A stretch of DNA of 64,000 nt from Aspidiotus rigidus (GCA_035079385.1 JAVHKY010000030.1:1984001-2048000), one strand, 5' to 3'; shown: positions 10,891-22,071, numbered from the stretch's first letter. The notes: generated by a model not told the origin, from the letters alone. A program made the numbers and translations.

Positions 10891-12896
10891 ATGACCGATG
10901 AAGTTATAAATTTCAGTGCTGGACCAGCCAAATTACCACAAGAAGTGAGTCAATTGTGAATTTTCGATTCCTATCCTACGTTCCTTATTTTAAGTTGTTT
11001 CATGGAGGCCTTTATACAAGCCATGAGAAGAACGTACAATCTTGATGGATCGTGTTGTCTCCATTAGCGACCGTCATCATTGATCCTCTTTTTAATTTCT
11101 CAGTTCATGAAGGGCAATCTTATCTTCTAGGTTCTTCTTGAAGTTCAGAGCGAAGTGATTAAATATGGTACAACTGGTATTAGTGTCATGGAAATGAGTC
11201 ATCGATGCGCTCCGTACGACGAAATTCACACGAAAACTTTAACACTTATAAGAGAACTATTGTAAATGCCCAAAAACTACTTATTGATTATCGGTATATA
11301 ATTGGTTTGCAACTATGATATCCTAAAGTTAGAGTCTAATATTCTTTTAGAAATGTTCCATCAAATTATAAAATATTACTAATGCATGGAGGAGGGAGAG
11401 GAGCGTTTGCCGCGGTTGCTCTAAATTTATTGCCGTCAGATGGTGTTGCAGATTACTTAATTACAGGTTAGCAGTACATGGTCGATACTAACTCTTAATG
11501 ACTTTTTGAATGTGACTGTAGTGGAATTCTTCATTGAAACGCAGGCACGTGGTCAGAAGTAGCAGCAAAGGATGCCGAAAACATTGGAAAAGTGAATCGC
11601 GTTTTTGAATTGGAGAAAGGATGCAATGTTCCTGATCCATCAACGTGGAAATTGTCGCCTAATGCGTCTTACGTCTATTATTGCGATAATGAAACCGTAG
11701 AAGGTGAAGTATTTTCAATGATTATTAATTATTATGTCACTTGCAAAATTTAAACGTTTTCTTATTTCAGGCTTTGAGTTCCCACTTATTCCAAGTACAA
11801 AAGATGTTCCCCTTATTTGTGATATGTCTTCGAATATACTAACCAGAGAAGTAGACGTTTCTAAGGTGAAGTATTCTGCAATTTAAGAGACAAAATTACC
11901 ATTTATAGAGGAAGACATTTTTCATTTTATTGTACTCCAACAGTACGGAGTAATATTCGCCACCGTTCAGAAGAATATTGGTCCCGCTGGTGTGGCCATC
12001 GTTATTGTTCGAGAAGATCTTATAGGAGGTAGAAAACCACGTTGTCCTGCCATATTGGATTTCTCATGCTTAGCTAAATCGAATTCAGTACTCAACACGC
12101 CTCCTACTTACTCGTAAGCAGTTTGTCCATCACAGGAAGGTGCTAAAATATTATTTCTGTTTCATACATGCTTCTTTGTGCATTAAGGATTTACGTTTGC
12201 GGTAAAGTACTGGAGTACGTAAAGAAACAAGGTGGCATCAAACAGGCGCAGAAATTGAGTAAAATCAAAAGTGATATTCTGTACAATCTGATCGATGATT
12301 CGAACGGTTTTTACGTGAACGAAGTGCACCCAAAATGTCGAAGCCGTATAAATGTGACGTTCAGAATTAGAAAGAACGAAGAACTTGAGAAGAAATTTGT
12401 TAAATTAGCCGAACAGAGTGGATTGATACAACTGAAAGGACACAGGTAATTTTTCTTCGAATGTACGCGCAAATTTGTATGTATCTATTAATGAGATGTA
12501 CCTGCAGATGGAAAAACTTGATGTTTTCAATGATACATAATACCTAAGCATTCCATGATTTGATTTTTGGCCTATTCTATGTTTTTCTTAATTTTTCCCC
12601 CTTTCCTTTTTCTCTCTTATTCCTGGATTTGTGTCCGTTTGCACTTTTGAACTTGAAACTTGAGAAATGTTGACCTTCTACCAGATTTGGGAGAAGCTAC
12701 GCGAAGGGTTTGTTTCTTTTGAAATTGATGTATTCAAGTTGAATCACGTGTAAATTTGTCGAATATTTCCAGGTCTGTTGGAGGTATTCGCGCATCGCTT
12801 TATTCAGCGTTAACAGTCGAAGAAGTTGGTAAATTGGCGGGTTTTATGCGATTGTTCATGAATGAATATTCGCTACAAGGAAGCGATAAAAAATGA
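10891..12896 (+). CDS. Phosphoserine aminotransferase
   Basis: PLP-dependent class V aminotransferase of the phosphorylated serine pathway: 3-phosphohydroxypyruvate + glutamate to phosphoserine + 2-oxoglutarate, in the cytosol. Eight exons: 10891-10944, 11131-11261, 11351-11466, 11545-11703, 11771-11865, 11944-12113, 12188-12445 and 12773-12896. All junctions are GT-AG and in phase, giving 368 aa against about 370 in mammals. Motifs: [10 protein letters not shown] at the N-terminus, [24 protein letters not shown], the Schiff-base lysine in VQKNIGPAG (Lys195), NTPPTYS, and the C-terminal [16 protein letters not shown]. The phosphate-binding loop, commonly GGG-x-GQF, reads GGGRGAF here, and the usual AGAQKN reads ATVQKN; both are conservative-looking but unusual. 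The start is the ATG five bases after an acceptor, in good context. Confidence 0.95.
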
Positions 12897-13042
12897 AGGA
12901 GAATATCGAGCAGTGTGACATAAAAGGAGGAAATAATTACTATACCCTTCTAAGTCGATGTTGAATGTTCTCATTTTTTTATGTCGAGCTTGCGGGATCT
13001 AAGATTTTAATACAATAGTGAATTTGTCTTTCAGTTTTTTAA

Positions 13043-13048
13043 AATAAA
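13043..13048 (+). terminator. Polyadenylation signal of phosphoserine aminotransferase
   Basis: AATAAA lies 147 bp after the stop codon in an AT-rich 3' region, with T-rich sequence before and after. It is the first canonical signal downstream of the gene. Confidence 0.6.
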
Positions 13049-14352
13049 TATTTTATCAATAGAATGAGATATTGATTATTTCTGTTGTGTTTTCGTAAAT
13101 GAATCACTTGAGGATGAACTTGTTATCTGAAGTGACGAAAATGTTAGATCATGCCACCTAATGATTGATGACGCGACTAGAACTAAATTTGTTTTCTCAT
13201 CTTCAATTCTTCTTTAGAATATCAGCCACTCCAAAATTTTGAATACTGGTAAAGGCATGGAGAAAAGTAAAATTATGTTGATAGTTTTGACGCGCGGGTC
13301 GGTATTTCGAGTTCTACCTCAATTGCTTTACCAACTGTGAAGCTGTGATGACGAGAATTTTTGTTTAAACAATCGATAAAATCCAGGGTGATCATGGTTC
13401 AGCAAGGGCCTAGCGTACGGTATCCTTGGTTCCATTACCCTTCTACTCGTACTAACGTTTCCATTCTATTGTTTGTGGAGGTAACTTGTGAATTTGAAAG
13501 AAGAAAAATATGTTTGAAACAAAAAATTAATGTCTTCCCGATACAGCTACAACTTGGATTCTCCTTCTTCTTATTACGTTCTCGAATCTCGCCTAAGTTG
13601 GATTTGCATGACAGACTCGTAAACAAGACTTTTTTTTGGGGAGGGGGGGAGGGGATCAAAGGCTGTTGGTACATGAGAAGAAAGGCCTATAAAATTTAGT
13701 AAAAAACTTGTCCGTGACGCTAACCATTAGCTTAAGTTTGAGCAAAGATATACCCATTGTGCATTGTTTAAATAATCTTTATTATTATGGCCACATTATC
13801 AGCAATCCGTCGACCGTCATCCACTAAATCTCTGTAATTATACTGATATACTAGCGCGCTCTAGAGTAGTTTACGCCTGAGATGACATGCCTATCATGCC
13901 ATGCGTGCCCACGTGCGTGACGACTTGACAACTTACTATCCTTGCCTTATCCTTGCCTCTCTGCTTCAATTGCTGTAATCAAGCTGCAGTCTGCTTGTTT
14001 CTCGGTCACCGCACTCATCATCATCATCATCATCAATAGTAGAGTCAATAATCAGATCTACACAACTACAACAATCCTTCCTCGTCGTACAGCAGCACAT
14101 GATGACATGATGTTGATGTATTGATGCACCGTGCGCCGTTAATCATGCCGTCAATTTGATCTTTGATCACGACAAATTCTACCCTAATCGTTTGGAGTGA
14201 TGAGAAATAAAACTCACTTATAACATCGGCTACTTGGTTTAAGAGTTCAGAAGAAGCAATTGCTTGCCCGAACGTATTTCCGCCCAATCCAGTCATACTC
14301 TCGTTGATGTTTCACTTCATTTTGTGTATGACTTAAACTTACAACTTGGCAA
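13049..14352. other. Intergenic DNA with one possible minus-strand exon
   Basis: Mostly featureless. On the minus strand an ATG at 14296 opens a clean frame (start MTGLGGNTFGQAIASSELL) to a good donor GTGAGT at 14217-14212, so 14218-14296 may be the first coding exon of an unidentified gene. I could not find a convincing second exon; without splicing the frame runs 76 codons and its later part does not look coding. A minus-strand AATAAA lies at 13778-13783. A CATCAT microsatellite lies at 14015-14034. Confidence 0.3.
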
Positions 14353-16586
14353 ATGTATACCTATCTACACGTTTTAGGAGATACGACGAAGGATCCTTGC
14401 CACGTACCGTTCTGTAGGCATAGGGATGGAGCCGAAGGATGCGACTGTACGTTTGTCAGGTTTCCACTGGATCGAGGAAAACGAAACCAGTGGATTCAAG
14501 AAATTGGGTATGTATATGGAAGAATGTAAATCTATGTAAAGCTCATTTCGGTTTCCACTCTGAGTGAGTACTTCTATCGTTTTAGCGCGCATGGACACTT
14601 GGAAAAACAACCATCGTATTTGAGTAAAATCTGTAGCTGTCATTTCGAAAATGGAGATTCGTCTCTAGTGCCGAGTATCTTTCCTTGGACGGAGCATCCA
14701 GAGAAGTACGGACCTCCAAAAACTGAGAAAGCGTGAGTAAGCCTTGATCATTAAACGTTTAGCAATTCGACGTTCAAACACGAATTTTACGATTTGAGAA
14801 TGATAGCGAGATTTGTTCCTTCGTTTACTTTCGCAGCTTAGTTCGCTACTCAGTAAAAGGATTTCATATGCCTCATTTTAATGAGTGTAACTTGGAAAAT
14901 CGTATAGTCGTTGTATAAAATCAATACTAAAAAGTCATCAATAAGCATACAAAACATTACTTTACGTTATAGAGATGATAACGAGATCTGTTGCTTCGTT
15001 TACTGCTTTTATTTATTTCACAGCTGAGTTCGCTACTCATTAAAAGGATTTCGATGCGCCTCGTTGTAATGAATGTAATTTGGAAAATTGTATAGTAGTT
15101 GTAAAATTCAATACTGAAAAGTCATCAATAAGCATACAAAACATTACAGCTGACGAATTTCTTCATGTCAATTATTTTTGGTGCGAAATAAAACTAACTC
15201 TCCTTTCATTCAATTTCCAGGAAGCAACAAGTGGCAGCTCGCGCAGCGGCGAGGTTGAAAGCGACGATGAAAGATTTCGAAATAGAAAAATCAAAAATCG
15301 ACCAAGACACTATTTATTGCGACAGCATCATTCTCACTTTCGATACTAGTCAGATAACGGGTAACAAAAAGTCAACTACGATGTCGGTTGCCAACGTAAA
15401 GGCATGCGAAGTAGTAAATGATACTCGCAAAAGAGTGAATGATACTCCTCTACTCAATGGCTCTGAAGTCAAGGAGAAAAAAACTAAGGAAAATAAATTC
15501 ACTCAAACAAGTGTGTTAGCCTCGGCGGAAGTTTCATTATTGAAATCACAACTTGAAACGGCAAACAAAAAGTTGGAAAAACTTTCGAAGCGTGTTTTCG
15601 GCGTGCATATGCTTCGAGGAAAGGAGGATCATTTTAAATTTTATACTGGTATAGGAGAAAAACTGTTCAATAGTCTAGTGAACGAAATGTTGGAAAAAGA
15701 TCCGCTTTACCGTCCGAAGAACTTATGTTTTGAAGACGAGTTGCTGTTGACGTTGATGAAATTACGATTAAACTCCAGTTATCTAGATCTCACCGTTCGT
15801 TTCAATATTGCTATAGCAACGATCTGCCCGATCCTAACGAAACATCTTGATACGCTTCATTCCTTGCTGTTCGAACCGATGAGAAAGCACGTTGCGATAA
15901 CGGATTCCGGATCAAGAGTTGAACTCACCTCAATGAAAAATGTGCCAAGTATCATCAACTGCACTAGTATTGTCGGTGAATCCAACTTTTCCGAAGATGA
16001 GAATGCTCCTCCGAAAACAACTTCGAAAGGTAGTTTCAAAGTTTTGATGGGTGTAACACCGAGTCAAGTAATTACGTACTGTAGCGAAGCGTTCAGGAAT
16101 AATACTTCCAAAGGTGAGATATTCGAAAGTACTGATATCCATGAATTTATGAAGCCGGGTGATATGATCGTGAACGATAAAGATCATTCTTTACTAAGAA
16201 AAGCGCTGAAAAACGACGATAGAATTTCTGAATTTATCATCGACGATAGCGAAGTTTTCCGCCGAAAAGAGCACTTGTGTTTTGGACGAGCGATGAGGCG
16301 ATTACGAAATTACCAAATTCTTCCTTTCTTCCCGCAAACCTTGTTCAGACTTGCTACGAAAATTCTTCAAGTATGCGTCGCGTTATCTAATTATCAAAAT
16401 CCTCATTTTTGGGAAGAAGTACCGCAAAGAGAGGTTAATGGAACGATAAATTCGACAGAATTAGTTGCTGAAGAACAAGTGGAGGTCGTCATTCCAGAAG
16501 AAGAGACGGAAGAGGTCATTGTAACCCCCGATATGGATGCTGATGAAGTAATCGAAGTCGAAACTGAAATGGACGGAGACTTTTAA
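14353..16586 (+). CDS. THAP-finger protein with transposase-derived C-terminal half
   Basis: Three exons, 14353-14507, 14586-14732 and 15221-16586, join in phase to 555 aa. Residues 16-85 form a THAP zinc finger, a sequence-specific DNA-binding domain: Cys16-x4-Cys21, a conserved Trp47, Cys68-x2-His71 followed by F, and a closing LVPSIFPW like the family's AVPTIF box. The finger is split by an intron. A short coiled coil lies around residues 202-226. Residues about 240-300 resemble the helix-turn-helix, and 344-494 the DDE_Tnp_4 nuclease fold, of THAP-bearing cut-and-paste transposases. The expected first catalytic Asp is replaced (IINCTSI, Asn347), an Asp remains in VNDKDH (Asp420), and the HVE-type Glu segment reads HLCFGRAMRRLRN, with no obvious Glu. 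The tail is strongly acidic. No flanking terminal repeats are seen. I infer a host gene domesticated from a transposase, acting in the nucleus as a DNA-binding factor. Confidence 0.82.
14797..15147 (+). repeat. Tandem duplication inside intron 2 of the THAP gene
   Basis: About 170 bp is repeated once (14797-14967 and 14973-15147). Shared words include TTCGTTTAC, GAGTTCGCTACTCA or close variants, AAAAGTCATCAATAAGC and ATACAAAACATTAC. Divergence is roughly 10-15 percent by eye. The second copy ends just before the acceptor region of exon 3. Confidence 0.75.
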
Positions 16587-17534
16587 ACACGCTTTACGTA
16601 TTCATTTAGAAAATTTTTTTATTTTTTAAAATTTTCATGAGATGTCAAGTGATTTCTAGAATATTCACGTGATCAACGAAAATGCATAAGAGCGCGTGTA
16701 AATTCGTTTTTGAAGCGAGCTTCTTTGGATAAACAATCTTTTAGGATTCAAACGCTTCGGATTTCAATATGTTTACCTACTATACCCTGCCAAATGAATA
16801 TTTTAAAGTTTTAGGAAAAAACATTTGATCTTTCAATGTTGATTGATTTTTTAAGCACAGATTTTACTTTCTTTGGGTAATGTAAGTATTGAAACCTTGA
16901 ACAAATTCTAAAAGACTGTTCCTCCTCTTCATTCGTTTGTGTAGCAAGAGCTCCCATCGAAGAATGTTTTACCTACTTTCTTATTTGAATCTCCTAGATT
17001 ACGTGAATCTGCTTAGAGTCACTTGATTGTATTTAACCAATTATAAGTTTATAAATCTTCTAGTTTTTATATTCTTGTTCATAAAATATTATAATTTATT
17101 AAATTATAGTATTATTATGAAAAAAATAGGGTATTTTAATGTTCGTGTAAAATGATGAATAAAGAATTTATCAAGAAAGGTCGGATGGTATTGAGAGGTT
17201 GGTAAATAAAACGTGCAAACACTATAATTAAAATCGAGCTATCTATCTCCTCTTTTGGATTCTTTCTTCGAAAAAGACTTAGTTTCTAGCAGACCAAGAT
17301 AATATAGCAGATGGCTAGTGAGAGTATTATTTAAAAATAATGGACACAAATTGATAACCGCGGAACATTGATCCTCGTACCAAATCAGCTGATCGTTCGT
17401 AACGAGTTAGAGTAAACGTCATGAAACTCATGATTGTTGAATAAAAAAAACAACAAAACCAAGTCAAGTTCCAATATATTGTAATTCTTGTAGAAAAAGA
17501 ACTACTCATTTACAACCCGATCTGTTAGTTTGTA
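16587..17534. other. 3' UTR of the THAP gene and intergenic DNA
   Basis: An AATAAA at 17158-17163 is a candidate polyadenylation signal for the THAP gene. The rest is AT-rich with no supportable ORF; the part nearest 17534 is the 3' flank of the first secreted-protein gene, including the words AACCAAGTCAAGTT that recur downstream of the second gene. Confidence 0.4.
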
Positions 17535-17834
17535 CTAACATTCAGCGTATATGTCCTTACCGGTACAATATTCATGGAATATTGCTTTATAATCCTCACT
17601 TGCTTCTTTACAGGGGCCTTTCCCGCCGAAGTATATTTGGCAATAGGGCCTGTTCAGTGGATCGATTTTGTAGCATCCATTAGCAGCATCGCAGGCTTCT
17701 TTGGTTTTCGCTGGGTCGATGGCGTAATCTTTACTAGGGATTTTACAACGACATCCGGCCCCATCGACCTTATAAGCAGCAAAGATCCATGCGACAATGG
17801 TGATGAAGAGAACTAAAAAAGTATTTGAGTGCAT
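17535..17834 (-). CDS. Secreted eight-cysteine protein, copy 1
   Basis: Intronless 99-aa ORF. Residues 1-25 are a strong signal peptide (hydrophobic LVLFITIVAWIFAAY, cleavage likely after VDG). The mature ~74 residues contain eight cysteines at 28, 30, 48, 54, 65, 75, 90 and 99, opening with a C-x-C pair, then a DYAID segment and NGCY, and later RPYC and a Tyr/Phe-rich region. Two paralogues (24651-24947 and 31240-31542) share the signal peptide almost unchanged, the Cys order and the motifs YAID, GCY and RPYC. A minus-strand TATA-like element lies at 18064-18071. I do not recognise the family. A small disulfide-stabilised extracellular protein (salivary, haemolymph, venom-like or antimicrobial) fits, but no function can be assigned. 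Copy 1 is the most diverged in the mature part. Confidence 0.85.
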   Translation of the reverse strand: MHSNTFLVLFITIVAWIFAAYKVDGAGCRCKIPSKDYAIDPAKTKEACDAANGCYKIDPLNRPYCQIYFGGKGPCKEASEDYKAIFHEYCTGKDIYAEC

Positions 17835-18063
17835 CGTTGTTATTTTTCCTTTGACAGCTAGTGAATGAGAGAATTACCCAAGTGCCTATCTTTGATCGAT
17901 AGATTTCTGTCTGTAATTAGAACATATACGTAATACATCAGTAAACCAGAAGAGTGCACATAAGAAGTGTAGAACACTGTATTATTGGTTCACAAAATCA
18001 TCAGTAATAATTTGTTTTACAAAACCGTCCGGGGAATTTTTCCTGGAAACCTTTTCTCCGACG

Positions 18064-18071
18064 TTTTTATA
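18064..18071 (-). promoter_or_regulatory. TATA-like box upstream of secreted-protein copy 1
   Basis: TATAAAAA on the minus strand, 230 bp upstream of the start codon. The distance would imply a 5' UTR of about 200 nt or a 5' intron. Comparable boxes precede copies 2 and 3 at 120-150 bp. Confidence 0.35.
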
Positions 18072-18409
18072 AAAAGGAGTATCGGTAGCCTTCGAAAGGA
18101 AACGTGATAATGCTACGAAATTCAAACTTTTGAACAATTTTATTGGATAAACTTTTCATGAAGAAATTCAACAACGTAGAATAGGTACAAGTATTCTTAA
18201 GAATCGATCATAAACGGAAAAATCGGAATATCTTAGAACATTCCCGAATTCAGCTACGAAAGGTGCAAGAAATGGATTTTAGTATTTCTAAAGATACGGT
18301 TGGGGTTATAGTCTAAACTGAAATTAAATTTTCGCCCACTTTTCGATACACCCATTATGATGAATTTATTTTGACAAGAAACCTGTTTTATCGGGTCTGA
18401 TACCTAATA

Positions 18410-18581
18410 GAGGACTTGGAAAAAAATTTCGAACTCCAAGCTATATTATGATAGGAGAGGGACTTACAAATTTCAACTATTTTTTGAGCTGAATGTGCAT
18501 TCCGATAGAAGATAGGAATTGAAGATTTCTATGAATAGCACGAGAATCGGAATTTCCAAATCCCTCTCCTATTATGTATAA

Positions 18582-18612
<31 letters not shown>

Positions 18613-18860
18613 TCAAGTGAGTACTACTTTAATATAATTTTTTTTTTTCAACATTTATAACATATACCTAATTAAATTTCTTTTAGCCCTAAGTATGCGG
18701 CGGGATGGTATTTGCACAGTGTGTTTTGAGAGTCTAAATTTTTCCATATGGCTTAAAGTTAGAAATTTTTCAAAGTCTCCCTCCTATCATACTCATATAG
18801 AGCTCAAAACTTAAAATTTTTCCAAAACTCTCTCCTATCATAATATTATATATAGCACGA
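18410..18860. repeat. Inverted dispersed-repeat cluster around an AT microsatellite
   Basis: 18410-18490 carries the word GGACTTGGAAAA and TTTCGAACTCCAAGCTATATTATGATAGG in one orientation. 18760-18850 carries related sequence in the opposite orientation (CTCCCTCCTATCATA, AAATTTTTCCAAAA). Between them is an AT run at about 18575-18603. The same family recurs at 1121, 23680, 28200, 30060 and 33120. Confidence 0.5.
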
Positions 18861-18919
18861 AGTCGAGAAAAAATATATTTTTTTATTAAATACTTTTTTT
18901 ATTCTTTCTTTGATACGCA

Positions 18920-20290
18920 CTTAAACCTGACTCTTCCATTCATTGGAATTTTTGAAAAATTGCGAGCAAAAATGATTTCAAATAAACGTATAATTTCTCA
19001 TACGCTGTTTAGTATGAAGAACTGCCATAAATAAGGTAGGTACCTACCTACTTTGCCCGATAATAATCCTTGGTTCGAGACTGTTTGGGAATATGATTGT
19101 GAAATTTTAAAAGATGATGGTTCTTGAATAGAACGTAAAATAAATTTTAAAAAAAAGTATGATAATATGTGTATAATATCAAAGAAAGCACAATGTCTTT
19201 GCACGCAAAGGATTTTATCAAAAAAGTATCGCACTCATACAATAAACCTATGTATCTGTCCCTCAAAATAGACTTCATTCGTCAGAAATGACCATGTACT
19301 TATTAAATTGAATTAGAATTAATTTTATTAATTTTATTACTTCAATGAATTTTATATTTTTCCCTCAACAATTTTTTCGATTAAATAGAATACCATCGTC
19401 GATTTACTATTTTTTCTGATTTTATTTTATTTTGAAATAATTTATCAGCAACAGGATCAATAATGACTATTATATTTTTTATTCGGTTATTGAATTAATC
19501 AATTGGAAACGAAAAATTATCTTTATGTCTTAGAATACAATGAGTAGATAGAAGGTGAAAGTACGAGTATTAGGAAGAAATGCTGACTTACAGACAGAAA
19601 ATAATAACTGAAGAGGAGTTGCACCGAAACAGTAGAATATCCTCTGGTTCAAACTTTGGAATCAGCAATGAAAGCTGACACCGCCGTATAAATTTCTACA
19701 ATATACTATATTATGTATTTTATTCGTAGGCCATCCTCAAGGTGACAGGAAATATAACTTGAATATTATCTGTTACAAAAAAAAAAAAAAAAAAAAAAGA
19801 AAAAAAAATAGAAATTTGAACGAAGTTATTTAATCGGCAATCTCTTTGTAGAATAACTCTTATCTTAGTGCTTAACATGGATTGGCAAAGTTTTCAGTAC
19901 ATATTCACAAAATTGGATCTATTGCGTCAATTGAAAACGATTGGAAGCCTCGTCAAGCAAAACTATGTATTTATATCTATAGTAATATGTACACGTTCAC
20001 GATTTTTTTTTTGTTTTAAAGTACTTTATCAGTCCCTGTTGATACAATTGAATCTATTCAACAATCTATTGCGTCAATCAAAACTCAGGTCGATGAGTTC
20101 TGGTACTCTTGGACTATCGTCACGGTCTGAAAATTACTTGGAGACCTATTGAATTCAGCCTTAAAAATACTCTCGGAATCGCATCTTTTATTTGTTTGGC
20201 TGTGGCGGTACCATGTATCCCTTTGAAAATAAAAGATATTCAATAGTCGAGTGAATGGAGAAGAAAGATGGTCCTCAGAACAAGTCATTT
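18920..20290. repeat. Segmental duplication block, copy 1
   Basis: This stretch upstream of secreted-protein copy 1 is homologous to 25310-25350 plus 26430-27590 upstream of copy 2, and its second half to 33370-33970 upstream of copy 3. Shared words include GCATGCAAAAGATTTT-like sequence, ACAGACAGAAAATAATA, GAAGAGGAGTTGCACCGAAA, GGCCATCCTCAAGGTGACA, TCGGCAATCTCTTTGTA and AAAACGATTGGAAGCCTCGT. No intact ORF is conserved across the copies, so it is either a shared promoter or flank or the remains of a second gene. The poly-A run at 19778-19808 is not conserved. Confidence 0.75.
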
Positions 20291-20460
20291 AAAATGATAC
20301 TTTTCTTTAAATCATAATAATAATATAGTATATTTTATGACATATTATCATACGTATTTGTTTCTTCAACTTCCTATTTCACACTGAAAAAGATGCGAAA
20401 CCCACTTATCTGTAATCAAGATTTCCTGCTCATACAAATATTTACAAACTTGAAAATTAC

Positions 20461-20733
20461 CTAAGTACTTGGAGGATAATTAGCTCGGTGCGGGTCAAGA
20501 GTATTATATTTGAAAATGAGAAAAAGAAACGAGGGAACGGAGTAGGGATTATTGCAAGCTTTAGAAGTTAGATAGAGCGCAGATAGTTGAAGAGAGTTGG
20601 AAGAAAGTTTATATTCTTCTTCTTCTTGTAACGCCTTCTTCATACTGCTTTCCGGAACAGCTCTGTTGATCTGATATAGGAGCCGGTTATTACTGAATCG
20701 GGCCCTTTCGAGCGAAATCAAACCAAGCGACAT
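20461..20733 (-). CDS. Hypothetical ORF at a local duplication
   Basis: A 90-codon ORF starting MSLGLISLERARFSNN, with a poly-Glu run and Ser/Leu-rich middle. Its first ~35 codons are duplicated at about 22170-22235, where the frame degrades. No recognised domain or signal peptide. It could be a first exon, a gene fragment carried by the repeat, or chance; I rate it weakly. Confidence 0.25.
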   Translation of the reverse strand: MSLGLISLERARFSNNRLLYQINRAVPESSMKKALQEEEEYKLSSNSLQLSALYLTSKACNNPYSVPSFLFLIFKYNTLDPHRANYPPST

Positions 20734-20900
20734 AATTTATTCATTTCATTTTTTATTTTTTGAGTTATGCATATCAATGAAAAGTGCTCGATGAAGAAAA
20801 AATACAGAAAACACAGAATGCAAAGGTAAAGAAGTAGGTAATGATCATTTGAAAATCAGCTGTCTTGATGGGGATGATTTTTCTTCAAACTTTCATAAAT
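20640..20900. repeat. Direct repeat flanking the foldback element, copy A
   Basis: About 260 bp is repeated in the same orientation at 22168-22426. Shared words: CTGCTTTCCGGAACAGCTC, GGAGCCGGTTATTACTGAAT, CAAACCAAGCGACATAATTT and AGAAAACACA-AATGCAAAGG. The two copies bracket the foldback element at 21108-22071. Confidence 0.8.
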
Positions 20901-21107
20901 GGAAAATAATTTATTTTTCGTATAGGTAATTAGGTAATGAATTATACATCATTTTATTATTCTAGAACCAACGATGAATTATCATCACGAGAGCTATAAA
21001 CCATCATCAACGTCTCGAAACCATTAATTTTGGGAGTTATACGACCTTCTGACTCTTAATAGGCTGACAATTGGGAAATTCGATTGATAAAAAAGTAAAC
21101 AAAAACT

Positions 21108-22071
21108 ACGAGGCAATCGCGACAGCACCGGAGGAGTGACGGGACTTAGAATTTTTTCATTGTTCCGCGAGTGAGCAAGGGTTTTTGTATTTTTCCTGCC
21201 TTTCGTTGTCGTTCAAATTATTCGTTCATTTGTTTAGTAGATCGTCTATTTGTACATTTCAGCCTTAGAATATTTTCAAATATGTTTTTATAGAAAAAAC
21301 AACCAAGTATGAAAATATTTTTGAACTTGGAATATTTTCAAAGATGTTTTTGTCAAAAAATCAACCAAGTATTAAAATATTTTTGGACTTGAAATATTTT
21401 CATGTTTTTATTGAAAAAACAACAAAGTATGAAAATATTTTTGAACTTTGAATATTTTCCAAGATGTTTTTGTCAAAAAATCATCCGAGTATGAAAATAT
21501 TTTCGGACTTAGAATATTTTCATGTTTTAATTGAAAAAACAACAAAGTATGAAAATATTTTTGAACTTTGAATATTTTCCAAGATATTTTTGTCAAAAAA
21601 TCATCCGAGTATGAAAATATTTTCGGACTTAGAATATTTTCATGTTTTAATTGAAAAAACAACAAAGTATGAAAATATTTTTGAACTTTGAATATTTTCC
21701 AAGATATTTTTATTGAGAAAACAACCAAGTCTGAAAATATTTTCATACTTGGTCGTCTTTTCAATCAAAACATCTTGGAAAATATTCTAAGTCCGAACAT
21801 AATTTCATACGTGGATGATTTTTTGACAAAAACATCTTGGAAAATATTCAAAGTTCAAAAATATTTTCATACTTGGTTGTTTTTTCGATAAAAACATATT
21901 GGAAAATATTCTAAGGCTGAAATGTACAAATAGACGATCTACAAAACAAATGAACGAATAATTTGAACGACAACGAAAGGCAGGAAAAATACGAAAACCC
22001 TTGCTCACTCGCGGAACAATAAAAAAATTCTAAGTCCCGTCACTCCTCCGGTGCTGTCGCGATTGCCTCGT
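21108..22071. mobile_element. Foldback element, 964 bp, with exact 8-bp target duplication
   Basis: Two near-identical inverted arms of about 220 bp form the ends: left from ACGAGGCAATCGCGACAG at 21108, right ending CTGTCGCGATTGCCTCGT at 22071. The element is flanked by an exact 8-bp direct repeat CAAAAACT at 21100-21107 and 22072-22079. Inside are tandem ~120-bp units (21292-21710), then an inverted portion, so nearly the whole element could fold into one hairpin. The apparent ORFs are repeats of the same translated unit and are not genes. An 8-bp duplication fits hAT- or P-type mobilisation; the transposase source is unknown. Confidence 0.88.
21292..21710. repeat. Tandem repeat, 120-bp unit, about 3.5 copies
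   Basis: Units begin near 21292, 21412, 21532 and 21652. Each is made of two ~60-bp half-units with the pattern CAA(C/A)-AAGTATGAAAATATTTTT-GAACTT-GAATATTTTC. Units 2 and 3 are nearly identical, suggesting recent slippage or unequal exchange inside the foldback element. Confidence 0.85.

Noticed and set aside
13361..13699. 112-codon plus-strand ORF downstream of phosphoserine aminotransferase
   Set aside because: Composition is non-coding, it includes a G-run low-complexity stretch, and no splice signals or family resemblance support it.
21408..21764. 118-codon minus-strand ORF of repeated KIFKVQKYF units
   Set aside because: The 120-bp tandem unit has a length divisible by three, so any open frame repeats; it has no independent coding evidence.
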